Shown here piece after piece: positions 1 through 6,958 of a stretch of DNA of 8,137 bases. Made by a program: the position numbers and the translations under genes. The notes under the pieces are model-generated. The model was not told the DNA's origin. It saw only the letters and a list, made by a program, of their open reading frames with translations, and made no database searches. Origin of the DNA: Bacteroidota bacterium (GTDB lineage Bacteria; Bacteroidota; Ignavibacteria; SZUA-365); assembly GCA_018224345.1 (NCBI GenBank), contig JAGTUW010000111.1:1-8137 (forward strand), read 5' to 3'. The stretch's first letter is position 1, and the number at the start of each line of letters is the position of its first letter.

Positions 1-164
1 ACGTTCAAGCCGATCTTCACTTCCTCTTTCCCCTCAATCGCCTGATTCCCCTCCGTCGATGCGATGATAACGCTCTTCCCGCTGGACGAGAGCCCTAACT
101 CCTTGCTCAGATCAACCGTGATGGTGAGGATGTCGTCGTCCAGCTTCATCTCGATATTCTTCAT
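1..164 (-). CDS. Small conserved protein of unknown function (3' end outside window)
   Basis: Reading leftward from the ATG at 164-162 gives 54 codons without a stop before the window edge, so the C-terminus is missing. The protein starts MKNIEMKLDDDILTITVDLS, continues with an acidic/hydrophobic alternation and an SSSGKSVIIASTEG segment, and reaches EEVKIGLN at the edge. From memory this resembles a widespread family of roughly 60-residue uncharacterised bacterial proteins with the same N-terminus and a Ser-Gly-Lys plus 'IIASTEGN' core, so probably only a few residues are lost. The start is supported by a strong AGGAGG ribosome site four bases upstream. Its ATG overlaps the TGA of the upstream ADP-ribosylglycohydrolase remnant as ATGA, suggesting a former or present transcriptional unit. 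The SSSGK stretch is not a proper P-loop. I assign no function; a small beta-rich cytosolic protein is the likeliest picture. Confidence 0.75.
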   Translation of the reverse strand, partial: MKNIEMKLDDDILTITVDLSKELGLSSSGKSVIIASTEGNQAIEGKEEVKIGLN

Positions 165-745
165 GTTGCCTCCTGCTCATGTGGTGATGGATTGGTGTCC
201 TGAATGTACGCAGATTCCCGCTCTGTCGCTTCCTCAGACCGAGCTTCCAGACTCGCCGCCATCCGCCTCGCAAGACCCTCGATGTCCTCCCGCCGAGCCA
301 GTACTTCCAGCCACTCTTCCGGTATTTCTTCAAGCCCATAAACCCGACCGCAAAGTGCCCCACAGACTGCCCCCACTGAATCCGTATCATTCCCCAAATT
401 AACAGCAGTGAGAAGAGCTTCACGAAACGAGTTGGTCCTGAGCAGTACCCAGACGCAACTTTTGAAATAAAGTACGCATGGAAAAACCCTCCAATAAATA
501 CTCGAAACTCCACCCGGCATTCGTATGGTTGTCCGAATATATGAGAAAGGGGAGATAAAGTCCAATACAAGGCGTGCCAAGTCTGCGTTATGCTCCTTTC
601 CCCAGACACATGTGGATTCACATTGTTCCCCGACGGCCCCGAGTATGCTTTCGCTGCGGAAAGAAATCGCGAACACTGAAACACTCAAGCAGCGGGATGC
701 GCGGTATTGGAACTGTACTGGGAAGACCCTATATTGGATCGGCAT
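161..745 (-). pseudogene. ADP-ribosylglycohydrolase (DraG-type), C-terminal fragment
   Basis: ADP-ribosylglycohydrolases remove ADP-ribose from modified proteins or small molecules using a two-metal centre. The open frame is 194 codons, but only about residues 93-170 (nt 470-235) read like the family: SCVWVLLRTNSFREALLTAV, then LGNDTDSVGAVCGAL, then YGLEEIPEEWLEVLARREDI. The NDTDS segment is the C-terminal metal-binding motif (usually G-D-T-D-T/S), and the rest is the characteristic family C-terminus. The N-terminal GDxxG and T/S-D-D-T metal motifs are absent. The first ~92 codons (745-470) do not resemble the family in this frame, and I could not find the missing half in the other minus frames. 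The family usually runs about 250-350 residues, so roughly half is missing. No ribosome site precedes the nominal start at 745. I read it as a 5'-truncated gene, probably inactive because half the metal centre is gone. An unusual short homologue is possible but less likely. Confidence 0.6.
169..174 (-). promoter_or_regulatory. Strong Shine-Dalgarno site for the small protein
   Basis: On the minus strand the sequence AGGAGG is followed by a 4-base spacer (CAAC) and ATG at 164-162. It lies inside the last codons of the upstream reading frame. The small gene can therefore be translated on its own even though the upstream gene looks decayed. Confidence 0.7.
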
Positions 746-894
746 TTAATACGTAAATGTCTGCTGTGCATCTATATGCGAATGGGTGCTGAGTTTTTCT
801 GTCCGATCGAGCGATATAGGAGTGAAACGGTTATTCGTACTTTGAATGTATTGACATAGCAGCCCCGGGCAGCTGGTTCAGAAGAGGACACCTC
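481..894. other. Non-coding or decayed stretch upstream of the transporter operon
   Basis: About 415 bases with no reading frame that resembles a known protein. The left part (to 745) is nominally open on the minus strand as the unmatched 5' extension of the ADP-ribosylglycohydrolase fragment. The right part (746-894) must hold the promoter and leader of the plus-strand operon. A TTGACA at 851-856 has no fitting -10 element 16-18 bases downstream, and no Bacteroidota-type TTTG / TAnnTTTG pair was found. I see no terminator, tRNA, repeat array or insertion-sequence end here. Confidence 0.5.
883..888 (+). promoter_or_regulatory. Ribosome binding site of the SLC12-ATPase gene
   Basis: AGAGGA sits 6 bases before the GTG at 895 and 9 bases before the adjacent GTG at 898; either could be the initiator. 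The site supports starting here, although the frame is open further upstream to a TGA at 823-825 with no better start codon. GAGG (884-887) could pair with CCTC (891-894) across a 3-base loop. This is a tiny stem that might partly mask the site, but it is too short to be called a regulatory element. Confidence 0.6.
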
Positions 895-3800
895 GTGGTG
901 AAAAACGGAAAATTCGGAACGTTCGGCGGTGTTTTCACACCGTCGATTCTGACCATTCTAGGCGTGATCATGTATCTTCGCCTGCCTTGGATCGTCGGAC
1001 AGGCAGGGCTGTGGGTGACCATCGGCATCATCGTCGTTGCCCACATCATTTCCGTGACCACTGGCTTGAGTGTCGCATCCATCGCAACCGATAAAAAGGT
1101 GAAGGCCGGGGGTATCTACTACATCATTTCCCGCAGCCTGGGATTGCCTATCGGCGGCTCCCTGGGGATCGCGCTTTTTGTCGGGCTCTCGTTCAGCGTA
1201 AGTCTCTACATCATCGGTTTCATCGAAAGCTTTCTCCCTGTCATGGGGATTGCATCGAACATCAACAACATTCGACTGTACGGGACGCTGGCGATCGCGG
1301 CAGTCACCATCGTCGTTCTCATCAGCACATCGCTCGCCATCAAGACACAGTACCTGATACTTGGCGCCATCTTGCTGTCACTGCTTTCCATCTTTTTCGG
1401 CAGTGCGCATCTTGCCCCAACCGTGCCTCTTTTTCATTCAGCGGACGGAGTGGGTTCAATCATGGTGCTTTTCAGCATCTTCTTCCCGGCAGTCACCGGT
1501 TTTACCGCAGGTGTGCAGATGTCCGGTGACCTGAAGAATCCCCAGAAAGCCATTCCTGTGGGAACGATGGCCGCGATCGGCATCGGATTTGTGATATATA
1601 CTGGCATGGCCGTATTCCTGGCATATCGCGTGAACTCGGCAGACCTTATCAACAACCCCGGTATCCTGTCGGAGATCGCCCTGGTGCCGGGTTTTCTGCT
1701 TGCAGGAATCTGGGGCGCGACGCTGTCTTCCGCCATGGGAAGTCTTCTCGGCGCGCCGCGAATCCTTCAGGCGATGTCGGCGGATCGTATCACTCCGGGA
1801 ATGTTCGCCAGGGGGTATGGCTCCGCGAACGAGCCGCGGAACGCCTTGGCGATAACGTTTCTGATTGCGGAAGCGGGAATTCTGATTGGTGAACTGAACG
1901 TCATCGCGGCGATCATTTCCATCTTCTTCATCACAACGTATGGCTTCATTAATCTGAGCTGTGCGATTGAGAATTGGGCCAGTCCTGATTTCCGCCCATC
2001 ATTCAGGATCCCTAAATGGACGAGTGTGCTCGGCGCAGCCGCGAGCTTCCTCGTCATGATACAGTTGGATCTCCTCTCTTTTATTGGATCCTCCCTGATA
2101 CTCGGAGTTCTTTACCTGTATCTGCAGCGACGGCAGCTGACACTGGAATCCGGTGATACGTGGGAGGGCGTTTGGTCGTCTGTCATTCGTTCGGGTCTGC
2201 ATCGCCTCGATAAAAGCGTCAAGCATACGAGGAACTGGAGGCCCAATATTATCTTGTTCAGTGGCGGGGTGAGCAAACGACCGCACCTGATTGAATTCGG
2301 GAAATGGATCGTCTATAAACGAGGCATCCTCTCCAATTTCGACCTGAAGGAGCATCCGGAAGACCCGGTACTTTTCTCCAAGGCCCAGCAAGTCCTTCAT
2401 GACAGCGAAGAGACCGTCAACGGCATCTTCAGCAGGCAGCTGAGCTGCAACAATATCTATGACGGAATGGAGACGATCTCCCAGGTTTTCGGATTCTCCG
2501 GCGTGGAACCGAATACGGTGATGATGGGCTGGGCACGGAATACCCGCGATCCCCGGAAATTCGCCCACCTTGTGAAGCATATGTCCGATCTGGACTACAA
2601 TATTCTGATGTTGGACTACGATCTCGAGCGGGGATTCGGCGAGCACAAACACATCGACATCTGGTGGAGGGGTGGAAGCAACAATACGTCGCTGGAACTG
2701 ACGATTCTAAAGTTTTTAACTGCTTCCGAGGATTGGGCGCACGCAGAGGCGCGTGTGTTGATTCTGGTGGACGATCGGAGTCTCGTCAACCGCGCATATC
2801 GAAACATGAAACAGATCCTGGACGAGCAGCGCATCATGGCGAGCGTCAAGGTGATCAATAACGCGATAGAAAAACGGCCCTTCACTGACGTCATCAAGGC
2901 GGAATCGCGGGAGGTGGATCTCATCATGATGGGACTGCCCATGCTCGACGATGAAAATTCCTCCGCGTTTGTCGCGAATGTCAACAGCATTGTCGCCGAT
3001 CTTGGATCAACGCTCCTGGTCCAGGCATCCTCATTCTTCGAGCCGCTGTACATAGGAATTGAAGTTCGTACTCCCACGTCTGAAGAGGAGATGGCGGCTT
3101 CTCCTGCAGATACGGAGGTCTTATTCCCGCCTCTCACATTGGCGCATGCGCCGGAGGACGGCAGTACGCATGATATACTGCTCCATACGATCACAAAACT
3201 GCAGGAAGAGATCGATCGGGCCATCCACAGCTTCTCACGCGATTCAATGAAAAGCATAGAGAACACGAATCGCGCTGTCATAGAGGAAATGAGAAGTCGC
3301 ATCCAGCACGATTTTACCAGGGTGGGGCAGCAGTTCGATCGCGGATCACGCTCCATGCGTCGACAGTGGATTTCTGCTCTCCAAATTGATTGCCTGGATA
3401 ATTTCAAACGAATCTTCGAGGAGTACGGAAGCGACTCCATTGCCCAAGAGCGGGAGGATTTCGAACAGGGACTCGGGCAGCTCTTGGATCAGCTTCAGAC
3501 CGTGATCGAGAATGCACCCGCAGAAGTGCAGGTGTTTCACGAACGAGCTTCATTGCAACCCCTGTCGTCCGATGGCCTGCGCCTGCGCCTGCTCAAATGG
3601 CGGAAGCGATTTCGTCAGGATGTGCTGAAACAGCCGGTGACGGTCAAAATGCGTTTGCAGAAGCGCCTGGAGTACGATGTAAAGGTGCCGTTCCGGGAAG
3701 CTCTGTACAGACACGAAGAGGCCTTCGGGATTATCAGTTACCAGCTGATTTCGAAATTGCAGAAATGGATTGTTCTGGTATTCGAGACATTGTCGGCACT

Positions 3801-6063
3801 GGAAATCGAAGCTGAAGAAGGCGACATCTCTGCGGCAACCATCGCACAGAAAATGGATTTCTTGATCCAGCAGTTGAACGAGATAGAGACTTCCTACAAG
3901 CAGCAGATGCAGGAGAATGCGATCACTCTGCTGAGCGCAAATCACAGTCGCATGCAGACGCTCTGCGACGATGCCATACGCCTCGACATCAATCGCAGTA
4001 TCGAGAAAGAGTGCCGCATCCCGAAGACGGCCGCGGCCGTAAAGACGAAGATGCTACAAGCGCCGACAGCATGGCAGCGCAATGTCACGCTGATGGCGCA
4101 TTACACCTTGGTGGAAGTACACATGATGTTCGTTCAGCATCAGGTTGCGGCCATTATTCGCAAACTCATGAATGATTTCAGGGGAGATATCGAGTCCCGC
4201 ATACTCGGTCCCTTGACCGATCTCGAGTCGATTCTGCCGTTGCTCTACGGTCAGACCAAGGACGACTTTCTGGACCAGTTCCGGACAGTGATCAACAAAC
4301 AGCATGCCATCGACGTGTACTCGATGATACAGGAACTCGATGCGAGTATACGAGCCGCGATACAGCCCTTACCGGAAAAGGTGGAAATCATCGAAGAAGA
4401 GTCGTTTCAGAAAATTGAGACCGTACAGTACGAAGGTACGGAAGCAGTATCCATCAATCTGAGTAGGCTCGTAAATCATATTATTGAAAGCGACGTGATT
4501 GATCCGCTGCACAAGCGACTCGTGAGTGTTGAGCCGCAATTGGCGACGTCGCGCAACGTGGCTGTCGAAGTCGTACGCCTCCTGCAGTTTCATCATGCAA
4601 CCTCCGAGACGGACGCTGGGACCGAAGTGATTGGAGAACAGGAATCCCTCGCTGATCTTGTCCTCAGCATAGGTTCCAGGGTTACGAAGGAGCGGACAAA
4701 GGTCGATGGGATTCTCGAGGAGATGAGCGCCTTTGCATCCGAGCGTCTGAGCGGTGCCTTCGGGAAGTTGAACCCGTACCTCATTTCCCGCACTGATTGG
4801 ATTGTCGACCAGAAGGGCAGGGGACAGGAGAGTCGCTCCTTTGCGGCAGGTATCCGGCAGAGCGTGCAGCGCAGCAGAAGCCTTATCAACCAGGGCATTG
4901 TCGCCCTTTTGTATCGTCGCAGCAACGGACTGCTTCTGGCTAGAAAGATGAGTGCCGCGAACTCGGATACGAACGCATCTATTGATTCACTGCTGAGCTT
5001 CACGTACGCCGTATCTCCGCGACCGGAATTGCTTGCCCAGCTGCCCTATTATTATAGACAGTTGTTCACTGGGAAGCAGCAGATTGTTCGTGAATTCACC
5101 GTGGGGCAGTCCACGGAAATGAAAAAGGCGGAAACCATCGTTCGGCGATATCGGCAGGGATTCGAAGGCGGATTGCTTGTCCTCGGAGAACCGGATTCCG
5201 GGAAAACCGCGTTGTGCTATTGCATTGCGCTGGAACATTTCAACAAGCCGCAGATCTTCAATCTTTTTGCGCCGGAAGATGGATGTATAGACGTTGACCG
5301 TTTCAGGCTGCAGCTTCGTGAAACGCTGCAGGTGGAGGGCGACTTTGACGAGGTGTTTAAAACCATCCCCCCTGGATCTGTCCTCGTGCTGCATGATCTG
5401 GAACTCTGGTGGGAACGCAGCCAGGGTGGTTTTGCCGTCGTCGACGAAATCCTCCGACTGATCGAACGATACAGTGCGCAATGCCTTTTCATCGTGAACT
5501 GCAGCACGCACAGTTTCCGCTTCATGAACCGTTTGAAAGCCCTCGATAAAGTCTTTCTGGGCATCATCCATTGTGAGCCATACGATGCGAAGCAACTCCA
5601 GGAAGCGATACTTCTGCGTCATCACACTACCGGGATCAAATTCATGTACCGGAATCAGGTGGAGGATCGGATATCTGCTTTCGTGCTGGCAAAACTGTTC
5701 ACCAAGTACTTTGATTACTCCGCCGGAAATATCGGTGTCGCGCTGCATGCGTGGATCGGCTGTATTGAGAGCTACGAAGCGGAGACAATGACGATCCGTG
5801 CTCCTCGCAGACCTGCGGTTGGTGTGCTCACCGATCTGGAGAATGAATGGGACGTATGGCTGCAGCAGTTTGTCCTGCACAAGACACTGACCACCGAGAG
5901 ACTCGCGCGCCTGTTCGACAGGAGTGAGGCCGAGATCAGAGAGAAAGTAAATGAGTTGAAACGCTCAGGATTCGTTGTCGAGAGCAGTGCCGGGGTTCTG
6001 CGCCTCAATCCATATACCCGACCGTTCATCATTCAGAAATTCATCGAAGCAAAAATGTTATGA
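895..6063 (+). CDS. SLC12-type cation-chloride cotransporter fused to a helical region, P-loop ATPase and winged helix
   Basis: This is a 1722-residue inner-membrane protein with a GTG start. Residues ~5-412 form a 12-helix SLC12/APC-fold transporter: FGTFGGVFTPSILTILGVIM in helix 1, WIVGQAG, GGIYYIISRSLG, FFPAVTGFTAGVQMSGDLKN in helix 6, ATLSSAMGSLLGAPR in helix 8. By hand alignment to NKCC1 it keeps the K+ ligands Y105, P198 and T201, the Na+-site serines S278/S279 and the Cl--site Y349. Na+-coupled K+/Cl- import is therefore plausible. Residues ~446-715 are the SLC12 cytosolic domain (NWRPNIILFSGG; EPNTVMMGW; HIDIWW; VDLIMMGLPM). Residues ~755-1385 are charged and mostly helical with no family I recognise. 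Residues ~1385-1640 are a P-loop ATPase: Walker A GEPDSGKT at 1431-1438, Walker B ending VLVLHD1501 with E1503, and a sensor-1-like N1535. Residues ~1650-1715 look like a winged helix (TTERLARLFDRSEAEIREKV). Ordinary bacterial SLC12 homologues stop near 700-750 residues. The frame is uninterrupted, and the stop overlaps the next start. The transporter call is firm; the ATPase role as a regulator is inferred. Confidence 0.9.
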   Translation: MVKNGKFGTFGGVFTPSILTILGVIMYLRLPWIVGQAGLWVTIGIIVVAHIISVTTGLSVASIATDKKVKAGGIYYIISRSLGLPIGGSLGIALFVGLSFSVSLYIIGFIESFLPVMGIASNINNIRLYGTLAIAAVTIVVLISTSLAIKTQYLILGAILLSLLSIFFGSAHLAPTVPLFHSADGVGSIMVLFSIFFPAVTGFTAGVQMSGDLKNPQKAIPVGTMAAIGIGFVIYTGMAVFLAYRVNSADLINNPGILSEIALVPGFLLAGIWGATLSSAMGSLLGAPRILQAMSADRITPGMFARGYGSANEPRNALAITFLIAEAGILIGELNVIAAIISIFFITTYGFINLSCAIENWASPDFRPSFRIPKWTSVLGAAASFLVMIQLDLLSFIGSSLILGVLYLYLQRRQLTLESGDTWEGVWSSVIRSGLHRLDKSVKHTRNWRPNIILFSGGVSKRPHLIEFGKWIVYKRGILSNFDLKEHPEDPVLFSKAQQVLHDSEETVNGIFSRQLSCNNIYDGMETISQVFGFSGVEPNTVMMGWARNTRDPRKFAHLVKHMSDLDYNILMLDYDLERGFGEHKHIDIWWRGGSNNTSLELTILKFLTASEDWAHAEARVLILVDDRSLVNRAYRNMKQILDEQRIMASVKVINNAIEKRPFTDVIKAESREVDLIMMGLPMLDDENSSAFVANVNSIVADLGSTLLVQASSFFEPLYIGIEVRTPTSEEEMAASPADTEVLFPPLTLAHAPEDGSTHDILLHTITKLQEEIDRAIHSFSRDSMKSIENTNRAVIEEMRSRIQHDFTRVGQQFDRGSRSMRRQWISALQIDCLDNFKRIFEEYGSDSIAQEREDFEQGLGQLLDQLQTVIENAPAEVQVFHERASLQPLSSDGLRLRLLKWRKRFRQDVLKQPVTVKMRLQKRLEYDVKVPFREALYRHEEAFGIISYQLISKLQKWIVLVFETLSALEIEAEEGDISAATIAQKMDFLIQQLNEIETSYKQQMQENAITLLSANHSRMQTLCDDAIRLDINRSIEKECRIPKTAAAVKTKMLQAPTAWQRNVTLMAHYTLVEVHMMFVQHQVAAIIRKLMNDFRGDIESRILGPLTDLESILPLLYGQTKDDFLDQFRTVINKQHAIDVYSMIQELDASIRAAIQPLPEKVEIIEEESFQKIETVQYEGTEAVSINLSRLVNHIIESDVIDPLHKRLVSVEPQLATSRNVAVEVVRLLQFHHATSETDAGTEVIGEQESLADLVLSIGSRVTKERTKVDGILEEMSAFASERLSGAFGKLNPYLISRTDWIVDQKGRGQESRSFAAGIRQSVQRSRSLINQGIVALLYRRSNGLLLARKMSAANSDTNASIDSLLSFTYAVSPRPELLAQLPYYYRQLFTGKQQIVREFTVGQSTEMKKAETIVRRYRQGFEGGLLVLGEPDSGKTALCYCIALEHFNKPQIFNLFAPEDGCIDVDRFRLQLRETLQVEGDFDEVFKTIPPGSVLVLHDLELWWERSQGGFAVVDEILRLIERYSAQCLFIVNCSTHSFRFMNRLKALDKVFLGIIHCEPYDAKQLQEAILLRHHTTGIKFMYRNQVEDRISAFVLAKLFTKYFDYSAGNIGVALHAWIGCIESYEAETMTIRAPRRPAVGVLTDLENEWDVWLQQFVLHKTLTTERLARLFDRSEAEIREKVNELKRSGFVVESSAGVLRLNPYTRPFIIQKFIEAKML
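6060..6063 (+). promoter_or_regulatory. ATGA stop-start overlap (translational coupling)
   Basis: The TGA ending the transporter-ATPase gene (6061-6063) shares bases with the ATG of the MscS-like gene (6060-6062). Only a weak GAAG (6045-6048) lies upstream and there is no good Shine-Dalgarno site. Translation of the second gene therefore probably depends on ribosomes finishing the first, which would tie the amounts of the two proteins together. Confidence 0.75.
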
Positions 6064-6800
6064 ACGATCTGACAAGATTCCATCTCTCGGAGTATGTGAT
6101 CGCTCAGGTGCTGCTGGTCGGCGTACTGATCCTCCTCTGTATACTCGCGGTGCGATATGTCTGGGCATCCGTATTTGCGAAAAACAGGTACAGTCGGATT
6201 TTTCAGCGTACGGCACCCATGCTCGAGGCACTTATCTGGATTATCTATCTCGAATGGGTGGTGCAAAAATGCATACACGACACCGTGTACTATAATGTTG
6301 CGGTCGGCGTGATGGGACTTGCCGTTGCCTCACTGATCTACTGGTTCGCGGTGAAGGACTGGATCGCCAGTCTGATATTCAAGGCACAGGGTGACTACGA
6401 CATCGGGAAAATGATTCGGATCGGGGATGAACAGGGCAGTCTTCGTTACCTTGGATATCTCTCGCTCCTCATCGAGAAAGACAACGGAGAGCACGTACGC
6501 ATTCCTTACAGCAAAATCAGCGGGAATATTCACGGCACGTCTCAGCGGGACAGATCATCGAATCATTATAAATTTATAATCCGTATCGAGAAGACACTCT
6601 CCCTGAGTAAAACGATCGAGCAACTCCGCGTAGCCGTGCTGCAGTCACCTTGGACATCGCCGAGGGCAGACCCGCAGATCCGACTCATTTCGAAGACCGA
6701 AGACCATTTCGTCTTTGAGATCATCGTTCAGACCATCGGCTCGGAGTTTTACCGCGCGATAGAGGATGATGTCAAGCAGGTATTCGCTCAGGACAAATAG
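6060..6800 (+). CDS. Short MscS-family mechanosensitive-channel-like protein
   Basis: MscS proteins are homoheptameric inner-membrane channels that open under membrane tension and release ions and small solutes. This 246-residue protein has the minimal MscS plan. Membrane segments fall near residues 13-34, 53-70 and 76-98. The MscS beta domain follows at ~112-156 (DIGKMIRIGDEQGSLRYLGY, then HVRIPYSKISGN), and a C-terminal alpha/beta region spans ~165-243. The pore helix aligns by hand with the E. coli one through GLAV (86-89). However, the second constriction leucine becomes S91 and the kink glycine becomes W95, so gating may differ. It is shorter than E. coli MscS (286 residues). It starts inside the stop codon of the cotransporter-ATPase gene, so the two are almost certainly co-expressed and perhaps physically associated. 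The stop is TAG at 6798-6800. The family call is good; that it works as a conventional tension-gated channel is uncertain. Confidence 0.85.
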   Translation: MNDLTRFHLSEYVIAQVLLVGVLILLCILAVRYVWASVFAKNRYSRIFQRTAPMLEALIWIIYLEWVVQKCIHDTVYYNVAVGVMGLAVASLIYWFAVKDWIASLIFKAQGDYDIGKMIRIGDEQGSLRYLGYLSLLIEKDNGEHVRIPYSKISGNIHGTSQRDRSSNHYKFIIRIEKTLSLSKTIEQLRVAVLQSPWTSPRADPQIRLISKTEDHFVFEIIVQTIGSEFYRAIEDDVKQVFAQDK

Positions 6801-6866
6801 AAAAGGGGATAGAGAGATTCGTCGCACGCAGGTAGCGATACCGGGCGGGGCCCCACTGCCGGGAGG

Positions 6867-6896
6867 TTCGAAAATGTAGAACAAAAACAGTATATT
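6867..6896 (+). promoter_or_regulatory. Weak promoter candidate for the tRNA gene
   Basis: TATATT at 6891-6896 is a good -10-like hexamer in an otherwise A-rich stretch. About 18 bases upstream lies a poor -35-like TTCGAA (6867-6872). It would place a transcript start about 55 bases before the tRNA. It is supported only by position and the -10 match. The tRNA could instead be transcribed by read-through from the operon, since no clear terminator separates them. Confidence 0.25.
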
Positions 6897-6939
6897 CCAG
6901 CAATGAATTGGATGGTGTACGAAGGCAGAGCGACTTGTC

Positions 6940-6951
6940 CGGCGTACGCCG
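6940..6951. repeat. 12-bp perfect palindrome just before the tRNA
   Basis: CGGCGTACGCCG reads the same on both strands and ends 7 bases before the tRNA 5' end. There is no loop and no T-run, so it is not a terminator. It could be a protein-binding site, part of the tRNA precursor leader, or chance in GC-rich DNA. Confidence 0.4.
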
Positions 6952-6958
6952 CAGATTT

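Noticed and set aside
525..756. Plus-strand short frames in the upstream stretch
   Set aside because: No ribosome site, no resemblance to known proteins and odd composition; probably chance frames in decayed DNA.
851..856. Perfect TTGACA as a -35 box for the operon
   Set aside because: The hexamers 16-18 bases downstream are GC-rich and unlike TATAAT, and the resulting start would fall at or beyond the ribosome site.
2749..3030. Universal-stress-protein-like domain in the transporter C-terminus (VLILVDD, VDLIMMGLPM)
   Set aside because: The whole stretch from NWRPN to this point follows the order of motifs of the SLC12 cytosolic domain, which itself has a related fold, so no separate domain is needed.
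2616..3440. Minus-strand open frame of 274 codons
   Set aside because: It lies wholly inside the SLC12-ATPase gene and is Ser/Arg-rich without family motifs; it is a shadow frame.
4987..5880. Minus-strand open frame of 297 codons opposite the ATPase region
   Set aside because: The plus strand here encodes clear Walker motifs and a continuous protein; the antisense frame has no recognisable domain.
6842..6863. GC-rich patch CCGGGCGGGGCCCC...GCCGGG as a terminator of the operon
   Set aside because: The arms do not form a convincing stem with a loop and no T-run follows; GGGGCCCC is a loopless palindrome.
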